From: an uncultured Campylobacter sp.
GTDB lineage: Bacteria; Campylobacterota; Campylobacteria; Campylobacterales; Campylobacteraceae
Length of the DNA stretch: 11,635 nt
Direction of reading: 5' to 3'
NCBI RefSeq assembly: GCF_938017775.1
Contig: NZ_CALIIU010000026.1
Span: 1-11,635, forward strand
Part shown: piece after piece, positions 6,086-11,635 of the stretch
How the letters are laid out: the number at the start of each line of letters is the position of its first letter
Position numbering within the stretch: position 1 is the first letter of the stretch
Position numbers and translations under genes: made by a program
The notes under the pieces: model-generated
Database searches by the model: none
Told to the model about the DNA's origin: nothing
The model's input: only the letters and a program-made list of their open reading frames with translations

Positions 6086-8695
6086 ATGAACGAAACTATT
6101 GAAATTTTAACCGATAAAATGCGCTCTTTGCTCGAAAGTAGCGTTTCTTTGGCGATCCATTCCAAAAATAGCGAAGTGGGCGTATTGCACATGCTCTGGG
6201 CTTTGGTAGCCGACAGCGGCTCGGTGCTAAATCAAATTTTTAATAAATTTAGCATCGAAAAGACCGCAGTCGAGCTCGAGATCAAAAGCGAAATTTCAAA
6301 TTTGCCTACGAGCTCAAACATCACGAAGGAAAACGTGCGAATCTCGCGCGAGCTGATGAACTCGCTAGAGCTCGCAAAGGGGTTGATGACGAGCTCGGGC
6401 GATAAATTTATTGCCGTAGACACTTGGCTGATCGCAAATTTAAATGCAGATCCGCTAAAGAAAATTCTGTCTAAATTTGCGGATCTTAGCGAGATCAAAA
6501 AAGAGCTGGAGGCACTTCGCGGCGGTAAAAGCATCGATTCACAAACCGCCGACGAGACGCTTGAAGCGCTTAGCAAATTCGGCGTTGATCTCACCGCCAA
6601 GGCGATCGCGGGCGAGCTCGATCCGGTCATCGGTCGCGACGAGGTAATCTCGCGAATGATGCAAATTTTAATCCGTAAGACGAAAAACAACCCTATCCTA
6701 CTCGGCGAGCCGGGCGTGGGAAAAACCGCAGTCGTCGAGGGTCTTGCTCAGCTGATCGCAAAAAAAGAGGTTCCGCTCAGCCTGCAAAACAAACGCGTCA
6801 TCGCGCTTGATATGAGTGCGCTGATCGCGGGCGCGAAGTACCGCGGCGAGTTTGAAGATAGGCTCAAAGCCGTCATAAACGAGGTCGTAAAAGCCGCAAA
6901 CGTCGTGCTTTTCATCGATGAAATTCACACCATCGTAGGCGCGGGCGCAAGCGAAGGCTCTATGGATGCCGCAAATATCCTAAAGCCCGCCCTTGCGCGC
7001 GGCGAGCTGCACGCGATCGGCGCTACGACGCTGAAAGAGTACCGAAAGTATTTTGAAAAAGACGCCGCGCTTCAGCGCCGCTTCCAGCCCGTGACGGTCG
7101 CGGAACCTAGCGTTAGCGAGGCTACGGCGATCCTGCGCGGCATAAAAGAGCGGCTAGAGGTGCATCACAACGTCACCATCACCGATAGCGCGCTTGTGGC
7201 GGCTGCAAGGCTAAGCGACCGCTACATCAGCGATAGGTTCTTGCCCGATAAGGCGATCGATCTCATTGACGAAGCGGCGGCGGAGCTTAAAATGCAGATC
7301 GAAAGCGAGCCCAACGAGCTTGCCAAGGCTAAGCGCGACATCCTCACGCTTCAGGTCGAAAAGGAAGCCCTTAAGATGGAGGATGACGGCAAAAACGACG
7401 AGCGGCTCGCGCAGATCGACAAAGAGATCGAAAATTTAACCGAGCAGAAAAACGCGCTTCAGGCTAAATTTGAAAACGAAAAGTCCGTATTCGGCGGCAT
7501 CAGCGAGGCGAAAAAAGCAATCGACAGCCTTAAAAACGAAGCCAGCCTAGCAAGACGCAACGGCGATCTTAGCAAGGCTGCCGAGATCGAATACGGCAAG
7601 ATCCCCGCCGCGCAGGCAAAGGTCAAGGAGCTTGAGGCGAAGTGGGATGCGATGAAAGAAAACGGCGTGCTTTTGCGAAACCGCGTGGACGAGGAGAGCG
7701 TGGCTGAAATTTTAAGCAAATGGACCGGTATCTCGGTAAGCAAAATGCTCTCCTCCGAAAAGGAGAAATTCCTCCACATCGAGGAGCATCTAAAAGAAAG
7801 CGTCGTGGGGCAGGATGAGGCGCTGCACGCCATCGCTCGCGCAGTCAAGCGCAACAAAGCCGGTCTCGTGAATGAAAACCGCCCAATCGGAAGCTTTTTG
7901 TTTTTGGGCCCTACCGGCGTCGGCAAGACCGAGAGCGCAAAGAGCTTAGCCAGGTTTTTATTCGACGACGAGCGGGCGATGATCCGCTTTGATATGAGCG
8001 AGTATATGGAAAAACACAGCGTCTCACGCTTGCTCGGCGCGCCTCCGGGATACGTGGGCTACGATGAGGGCGGACAGCTTACCGAAGCGGTGCGCAGAAA
8101 GCCCTACTCGGTGCTACTTTTTGATGAGATCGAAAAGGCGCACAAGGACGTTTTTAATATCCTGCTTGGAATTTTAGACGACGGACGCGCAACTGACAAC
8201 AAGGGCGTTACGGTCGATTTCAAAAACACAATCATCATCCTAACGAGCAATATCGGCTCGGCTAAGATTATGGAGCTTGACGCCAAAAATGCGGATAAGC
8301 CGCGCGAAATCGCGCTTGCCGAGCGCGAGGAGGCGGTAAAGAGCGAGCTGAAGAATTATTTCAAGCCCGAATTTATCAACCGTCTGGACGACATCGTGAT
8401 CTTCAACGCCCTAAGCGAGGACGATCTTATAAAAATCGTGGGCATTATGTTTAAGAGCCTGCAAAAAACGCTCGCAAACCGCGGCATTAACGCAAGCCTA
8501 AGCGAAAATGCCAAAAAACTCATCGCCTCGGCGGGCTTTGATATTGAATACGGTGCAAGGCCGCTACGAAGGGCGCTCTACGATCTAGTGGAGGATAAGA
8601 TCGCCGATATGATCCTAAGCGACGAGATCAAAACGGGCGATCGGATCGAAATCGGCGCGCACGGCGGCGAGATCGAGATAAAGAGAGTGAAATAA
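6086..8695 (+). CDS. clpB: Protein disaggregase ClpB (Hsp100 AAA+ ATPase)
   Basis: A cytoplasmic hexamer that works with DnaK/DnaJ to pull polypeptides out of aggregates after heat or oxidative stress. The 869-aa protein is full length. It has a Clp N-domain (1 to about 145); AAA-1 with Walker A GEPGVGKT (207-214), pore loop GAKYRGE (249-255, Tyr252), Walker B VLFIDE (274-279) and arginine fingers RR (331-332); a coiled-coil middle domain (about 400-540) for DnaK contact; and AAA-2 with Walker A GPTGVGKT (608-615), pore loop GYVG (655-658), Walker B VLLFDE (676-681) and sensor-2 GARPLRR (823-829). The middle domain separates it from ClpA/ClpC, and no IGF/L-type ClpP loop is evident. ATG 6086 follows AGGAG (6074-6078). 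It is divergent from ctpA. Confidence 0.98.
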   Translation: MNETIEILTDKMRSLLESSVSLAIHSKNSEVGVLHMLWALVADSGSVLNQIFNKFSIEKTAVELEIKSEISNLPTSSNITKENVRISRELMNSLELAKGLMTSSGDKFIAVDTWLIANLNADPLKKILSKFADLSEIKKELEALRGGKSIDSQTADETLEALSKFGVDLTAKAIAGELDPVIGRDEVISRMMQILIRKTKNNPILLGEPGVGKTAVVEGLAQLIAKKEVPLSLQNKRVIALDMSALIAGAKYRGEFEDRLKAVINEVVKAANVVLFIDEIHTIVGAGASEGSMDAANILKPALARGELHAIGATTLKEYRKYFEKDAALQRRFQPVTVAEPSVSEATAILRGIKERLEVHHNVTITDSALVAAARLSDRYISDRFLPDKAIDLIDEAAAELKMQIESEPNELAKAKRDILTLQVEKEALKMEDDGKNDERLAQIDKEIENLTEQKNALQAKFENEKSVFGGISEAKKAIDSLKNEASLARRNGDLSKAAEIEYGKIPAAQAKVKELEAKWDAMKENGVLLRNRVDEESVAEILSKWTGISVSKMLSSEKEKFLHIEEHLKESVVGQDEALHAIARAVKRNKAGLVNENRPIGSFLFLGPTGVGKTESAKSLARFLFDDERAMIRFDMSEYMEKHSVSRLLGAPPGYVGYDEGGQLTEAVRRKPYSVLLFDEIEKAHKDVFNILLGILDDGRATDNKGVTVDFKNTIIILTSNIGSAKIMELDAKNADKPREIALAEREEAVKSELKNYFKPEFINRLDDIVIFNALSEDDLIKIVGIMFKSLQKTLANRGINASLSENAKKLIASAGFDIEYGARPLRRALYDLVEDKIADMILSDEIKTGDRIEIGAHGGEIEIKRVK

Positions 8696-8701
8696 AATTC
8701 G

Positions 8702-8731
8702 GCGGAATTTATCCTGCGGGGTAAATTCCGC
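8702..8731 (+). terminator. Strong hairpin after clpB, probable terminator
   Basis: A perfect 10-bp inverted repeat, GCGGAATTTA (8702-8711) with TAAATTCCGC (8722-8731), extends inward by one T-G and two C-G pairs to a 13-bp stem with a TGCG tetraloop. It begins 7 bp after the clpB stop. The downstream sequence is CGCTTTGG and not a real T-run, so it may act as an imperfect intrinsic terminator or as an mRNA 3'-end stabiliser. It stands between clpB and the CRISPR array. Confidence 0.55.
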
Positions 8732-8732
8732 G

Positions 8733-8791
8733 CTTTGGTGGAGTAAATTTGGTAAAGTAAATCTAATACTTTATTAATTAATATAAATTGA
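8733..8791 (+). promoter_or_regulatory. Short AT-rich putative CRISPR leader
   Basis: These 59 bases between the clpB hairpin and the first repeat are AT-rich and contain TATAAA (8782-8787) just before the array, a possible -10 for the pre-crRNA. No matching -35 is seen. It is shorter than typical leaders of 100 bp or more, and the adjoining repeat is diverged, so the leader could be truncated. Assigned as leader because the repeats' ATTGAAAC end points away from it. Confidence 0.35.
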
Positions 8792-9800
8792 GCGGGTAAT
8801 CTATCCGTTGGGAATTGAAACCGATCAAGATAGGCTTTAAAAAGAGTGCGATACCCGGTAGAATTCCATCCCATTGGGAATTTAAACGGGCACAATACCG
8901 AACCTTTGATATGAACGATCGGGGCAGAATTCCATCCCGTTGGGAATTGAAACATCTTGTTCCATTCGCTTTCGGTTTCCGCTTTCTGGTAGAATTCCAT
9001 CCCGTTGGGAATTGAAACTAGTTCTGTTCGATAGAGAAAAGATATTTGAGTATAGTAGAATTCCATCCCGTTGGGAATTGAAACAGAATTCTGGGGTAAT
9101 CAAATTTTAGCTCTTTCATGTAGAATTCCATCCCGTTGGGAATTGAAACATATCCAAAGGCTTGATTTTTTCGCTTTTGGAGTGTAGAATTCCATCCCGT
9201 TGGGAATTGAAACCGATATACCCAAAGCGGAATTGGATTTTGCGAGGGTAGAATTCCATCCCGTTGGGAATTGAAACCTATGCACTTCCGCAATGCCTAT
9301 AAGGGCGATGTATTGTAGAATTCCATCCCGTTGGGAATTGAAACATATAGGCTATGCTAATATTCCCCCATCAAAACCGTAGAATTCCATCCCGTTGGGA
9401 ATTGAAACCGGAAACGATCCATGCGTCCGATCTTTCGGTCTTTACGTAGAATTCCATCCCGTTGGGAATTGAAACTCGGATACTGCTTTTTGCCGAGCCA
9501 CGAATTCGGTAGAATTCCATCCCGTTGGGAATTGAAACACGACAGAACCAGAACTAAAATTATCTTTTTCATTGTAGAATTCCATCCCGTTGGGAATTGA
9601 AACTTCTGCCACTACATTTTATAGCGTCCCGCAGGAATGTGGAATAATTCTATCCTTTGGGAATTGAAACGCCTAAATGGGCTTATTGCACGATTTGCGT
9701 AGGCGGTAGAATTCATCTTATTGAAATCAAAACGGATTTACGCGATACACCTTTTGCGGCAGGAATGGGTAGAATTCTCATCTTGCTAGAAAATTTAAAA
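8792..9800 (+). CRISPR. CRISPR array, 30-bp repeats, about 15 spacers, no cas genes in window
   Basis: The repeat is GTAGAATTCCATCCC joined to GTTGGGAATTGAAAC. Ten identical copies start at 8989, 9055, 9120, 9184, 9248, 9315, 9379, 9446, 9509 and 9574. The copy at 8924 has one change and the copy at 8858 has two. Diverged copies lie at 8792-8821 and 9641-9670 (3' half kept), 9706-9733 and 9769 to about 9800 (mostly decayed). Spacers are 33-37 nt and all different. The repeat carries AATTCC/GGAATT (6-bp stem) and a terminal ATTGAAAC, the crRNA 5'-handle typical of type I-B and type III systems, so transcription should be on the plus strand with the leader at the left. Progressive decay at the right end fits the old trailer end; decay of the leftmost repeat is unusual. 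Subtype cannot be fixed without cas genes. Confidence 0.97.
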
Positions 9801-10100
9801 GATTAGTTGTGGCTGGGATAAGATACAGCATGGGGCACTTATGTGAAATTTCATTCGGTTTCAATTTGCTCACCAAATATATTAAATTTATAGGTTACGA
9901 ATAAAATTTTGAAGTTACTTATAGATTAAAATTTTAACGAACTGTATATTTGCCACAATATAAATAAATTTAAATGCAACTCATTTGGTAGCAAATTCCA
10001 AAATATTTGCAAAAATGCACGCTAGGGATCTTAAAAGCTAGGTTAAAGAAGGAATTCTGCATTAATTTTAATTAAATTTACGCTACAAATTTAAGATCAT
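9801..10100. other. AT-rich gene-free interval beyond the array trailer
   Basis: All six frames are interrupted and I see no gene, tRNA or structured RNA here. The sequence is AT-rich with short runs like AAATTTAAAT. A lone GTTTCAATT (9858-9866) equals the reverse complement of the CRISPR repeat's 3' end but has no further similarity around it. The interval may be decayed coding DNA or old array flank. Confidence 0.5.
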
Positions 10101-10297
10101 GTGCCAAAGTTAGAATTTAAAATTAAATTAGATGATGTCAAAGAGGCAGAAAGATGGAAAAAATTTTATAAAGCAGAATTTGGTAGCATCCTCTGAAACT
10201 GCAAAACAAAGAATATCGGCGTGGTCGTCATAAAAAGGAAAAATCATCTAAATTTAATGGATACTACCGCCTTTGCCACATAAAGTATAATAAATAA
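10101..10297 (+). pseudogene. Possible frame-broken YafQ/RelE-family toxin remnant
   Basis: Two overlapping plus-strand frames give protein-like sequence. Frame A runs from GTG 10101 to TGA 10194-10196 and includes KLDDVKEAERWKKFYKAEF. Frame B (10187-10297, ending TAA) reads LKLQNKEYRRGRHKKEK then SKFNGYYRLCHIKYNK. The second piece recalls the YafQ-type block Y-x-D-H-x-L-(S/T)-G-x-(Y/F)-x-G-(Y/F)-R-E-C-H-I that precedes PDWLLIY in these mRNA-cleaving toxins. Here the DH is altered, the E of RECHI is replaced, and the PDWLLIY strand is absent. If the frames once joined, a frameshift lies near 10187. No intact antitoxin gene is visible upstream. The resemblance is by eye only and could be coincidence. 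Confidence 0.3.
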
Positions 10298-10310
10298 ATG
10301 CCTCCGCCAA

Positions 10311-10445
10311 TTATTTTTTAAAATTTTTAAAAAATTTCTTCAAAAACGCCTTGTAAAAGATCGCGAATTTCGACTCTTTTTTCTCATAAATTACGCGAAA
10401 GACGCCCTGTAGATCCAGCTTTTCTTGCAAAGTAATGTTTTGCAC
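10311..10445 (-). CDS. Small 44-aa ORF coupled to the HTH gene
   Basis: GTG 10443-10445 begins 1 nt past the TAG of the HTH gene (10447-10449), with GGAGAG (part of that gene's last codons) as a well-placed Shine-Dalgarno. It ends at TAA 10311-10313. The product starts MQNITLQEKLDLQGVFRVIY and ends in a very basic, Phe/Lys-rich tail (FKKFFKNFKK-like), amphipathic in look. The family is not recognised. The coupling to a regulator gene suggests a partner protein, but it may also be the worn remains of a longer gene. No homologue is known to me. Confidence 0.45.
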   Translation of the reverse strand: MQNITLQEKLDLQGVFRVIYEKKESKFAIFYKAFLKKFFKNFKK

Positions 10446-10446
10446 T

Positions 10447-10692
10447 CTACTCTCCTATAAGTTTTTTTATCTTATGCAGCACAAACGCAGCGTCGTCGCT
10501 ATCGAGCTCGCACAACATCTGGCATATCGCGGTCGCGGCTTGCGGCTTGGTCGTGCCCAAGCGCCAGTCCTGATACGTCCGCATCGACACGCCTAACCTA
10601 TGCGCCATCGCGGCGTGCGAGATCTTTTTGCCGTTGTTTTTAGCTTCGACGGCATTGTGCAAAATGTTGAATATATCGCTCGTTTCTAACAT
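10447..10692 (-). CDS. Small helix-turn-helix DNA-binding protein (XRE/Cro-like)
   Basis: The 81-aa product (from ATG 10690-10692) contains an HTH at about residues 24-60: ISHAAMAHRLGVSMRTYQDW, then RLGTTKPQAATAICQML. Residues 36-46 form the likely recognition helix. The C-terminal part (LDSDDAAFVLHKIKKLIGE) looks like a dimerisation helix. A TTG at 10707 in frame would add five residues (MYNFH), but no Shine-Dalgarno supports it, and a TATAAT sits on top of that region. It should act as a small repressor, probably of its own operon given the dyad upstream. It lies in an accessory stretch between CRISPR/toxin remnants and foreign DNA, so it could be an orphan antitoxin, a phage or plasmid remnant regulator, or a simple host regulator. 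Confidence 0.8.
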   Translation of the reverse strand: MLETSDIFNILHNAVEAKNNGKKISHAAMAHRLGVSMRTYQDWRLGTTKPQAATAICQMLCELDSDDAAFVLHKIKKLIGE

Positions 10693-10719
10693 ATGAAAAT
10701 TATACAAATTTATTCGTTA

Positions 10720-10740
10720 ATTATACATAAAATCGTATAA
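10720..10740 (-). promoter_or_regulatory. Extended -10 and overlapping dyad upstream of the HTH gene
   Basis: On the minus strand TGTATAAT (complement of 10720-10727) is an extended -10 about 28 nt from the ATG. TTATAC (10721-10726) and GTATAA (10735-10740) form a perfect 6-bp dyad with an 8-nt centre overlapping it, a fair operator for self-repression. Further copies of AATTATACA occur at 10698-10706 and 10802-10810. Confidence 0.4.
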
Positions 10741-10821
10741 AATGAATAAAAATTGTGTCATTCATAAGTAAAAATAGCAAAACACTTCGTTTATCCGTGT
10801 GAATTATACAGAATACTGCAT

Positions 10822-10860
10822 AAAATAAACATAAAATTTTATAAATACTTGGTTTATTTT
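10822..10860 (-). terminator. Weak AT-rich dyad after dnaI
   Basis: AAAATAAAC (10822-10830) pairs with GTTTATTTT (10852-10860) across 21 nt that include the palindrome ATAAAATTTTAT. It begins at the dnaI stop codon and ends T-rich in the direction of dnaI transcription. There is no GC-rich stem, so terminator activity is doubtful. Confidence 0.25.
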
Positions 10861-11635
10861 AATTATAATATTCTCTTTCGTTTTCACCATCTAAGAAATG
10901 TGATGAACATAAAGAATGTATTCTTTCGACTATTCTTAATGCCTTTGTTCTATCCACTGTTGTTCGTCCATTAGATAACAATTCACTTAAGTCATCTATA
11001 CTTAAATTAGATGAAAAGAATGTAGGTAACTTTTCTGCTTCTCTATGATTAATAATTGGACCTAATACTTCGTCACGAATGAATTCAGTAATATTTTCCG
11101 CACCAATATCATCAATTATAAGTATCTCTTCATCTCTCACTAAATCTATATATAAATCATAACTATTATCATTTATTTTAGATTTTATCTTTCTAATAAA
11201 TTCTGGATAATATAAGATAGTTGGTTCTTTTCCATTTTGTTTAAAATAATTGTATATAGAACCCATTAAATAGGTTTTTCCTGTACCTGTTGGTCCATAT
11301 ACATATACACCTCTTGAAGATTGGCCATTTAATATATTTCTACAAATTTTAATAATTTCTGTCGCTAAAATTCCCTTTTCTCTACTCCTAGATAAATTTT
11401 CAAAAGTGTATGTTAAAACTCTTTTTGGTATAAACTCTGTCTTTACCTTATTAGAAGTTTTCAAACTGGCTACTTTTTGCTTGTATTCTTCAGTCTCTTC
11501 GTATAATATATTAACTTCTTCATTACTAAAAATTAACTTAGGCTTATGTTCTATATTTAGTAGTTTATCTTTCGAAATATAAAATTGATAAAACTTTTCA
11601 AGATTATTTTCTATATCATTTTTTGTAAAATTATT
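10859..11635 (-). CDS. dnaI: Primosomal helicase loader DnaI, Firmicutes type (5' end outside window)
   Basis: The frame is open from the window's right edge (11635) to TAA at 10859-10861, giving 258 residues; a TTG at 11464 is internal, not the start. The AAA+ core shows Walker A GPTGTGKT (114-121 of the fragment), a YPEFIRKIK block, Walker B ILIIDDIGAE (171-180), RDEVLGPIINHR, the sensor-1 strand LPTFFSSN, and the arginine-finger region ALRIVERIHSL followed by GENERE. These match Bacillus DnaI block by block from memory. DnaI loads the replicative helicase DnaC with DnaB and DnaD in Firmicutes; Campylobacter is not known to use it. The DNA is far more AT-rich than the Campylobacter genes here, with codons to match. 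About a fifth or more of the N-terminus, including any zinc-binding part, is missing. Confidence 0.88.
   Translation of the reverse strand, partial: NNFTKNDIENNLEKFYQFYISKDKLLNIEHKPKLIFSNEEVNILYEETEEYKQKVASLKTSNKVKTEFIPKRVLTYTFENLSRSREKGILATEIIKICRNILNGQSSRGVYVYGPTGTGKTYLMGSIYNYFKQNGKEPTILYYPEFIRKIKSKINDNSYDLYIDLVRDEEILIIDDIGAENITEFIRDEVLGPIINHREAEKLPTFFSSNLSIDDLSELLSNGRTTVDRTKALRIVERIHSLCSSHFLDGENEREYYN

Noticed and set aside
6232..8286. Antisense ORFs of 60-155 codons inside clpB
   Set aside because: They mirror the codon bias of clpB, lack Shine-Dalgarno sites and have low-complexity Ser/Ala/Leu-rich products.
8578..9572. Several long minus-strand ORFs across the array with recurring peptides such as FNSQRDGIL, FPTGWNST and VSIPNGMEFY
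   Set aside because: The 30-bp repeat is a multiple of three and has no stop in its reverse frames, so translation runs through it. The repeated peptides are CRISPR repeats, not protein repeats.
9671..9705. GCCTA/TAGGC inverted repeat at the ends of one spacer
   Set aside because: Five base pairs at this distance are expected by chance, and spacer sequences are foreign in origin.
9858..9866. GTTTCAATT, an inverted match to the CRISPR repeat end
   Set aside because: Only nine bases match and flanking sequence does not; chance is likely in AT-rich DNA.
11462..11464. TTG as start of a 201-residue DnaC-like protein
   Set aside because: The same frame stays open and protein-like for 57 more codons to the window edge, as expected for the longer N-terminal part of DnaI.

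Overview
The window looks like a Campylobacter chromosome (Campylobacterota). The gene order clpB | ctpA-purC-purS-purQ-(periplasmic SH3-like protein)-plsC is, as I recall it, the arrangement around Cj0509c-Cj0516 of C. jejuni. The intergenic DNA is full of AAATTTTAAAATTT-type palindromes and the core genes are moderately GC-rich for the genus. An oral, higher-GC species such as C. gracilis, C. showae or C. rectus would fit. The species is inferred, not demonstrated.

Layout: (1) 1-591 holds the hydrophobic tail of a partial plus-strand membrane protein, convergent with an AT-richer hypothetical gene that has a very strong Shine-Dalgarno. (2) 592-994 has no gene but contains AT palindromes, including three imperfect 35-bp tandem units. 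(3) 995-5896 is a compact minus-strand operon of six genes, transcribed ctpA, purC, purS, purQ, a secreted/membrane SH3-like protein of unknown function, then plsC. Gaps are at most 10 nt and several genes overlap. It combines a C-terminal processing protease, three steps of de novo purine synthesis and phosphatidic acid synthesis. (4) 5897-6085 is a divergent promoter region. On the clpB side it has a consensus TTGACA-17-TATAAT promoter overlapped by a HAIR-like (HspR operator-like) inverted repeat, which suggests heat-shock repression. (5) 6086-8695 is a complete clpB, followed by a strong 13-bp hairpin.

(6) 8792-9800 is a CRISPR array of 30-bp repeats ending in ATTGAAAC, with 33-37-nt spacers, transcribed on the plus strand by that criterion. 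It has 13 recognisable repeats, then a run of decaying repeats at the right end and a diverged repeat at the left end. No cas gene is present in the window. The ATTGAAAC end fits type I-B or type III repeats. (7) 9801-10310 is AT-rich, mostly non-coding DNA with a frame-broken remnant that resembles a YafQ/RelE-family toxin. (8) 10311-10692 is a minus-strand pair: a small helix-turn-helix protein followed by a translationally coupled 44-residue ORF, with a dyad over its likely promoter.

(9) 10859-11635 is the C-terminal 258 codons of a Firmicutes-type DnaI helicase loader in much more AT-rich DNA. This gene does not belong to Campylobacter replication, so it is either a foreign insertion or, more likely, a chimeric join in the assembly.

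The most interesting points are the HAIR-like operator on clpB, the array with decayed ends and no cas genes, the toxin remnant and HTH pair beside it, and the foreign dnaI. I did not find a clearly new multi-gene system.
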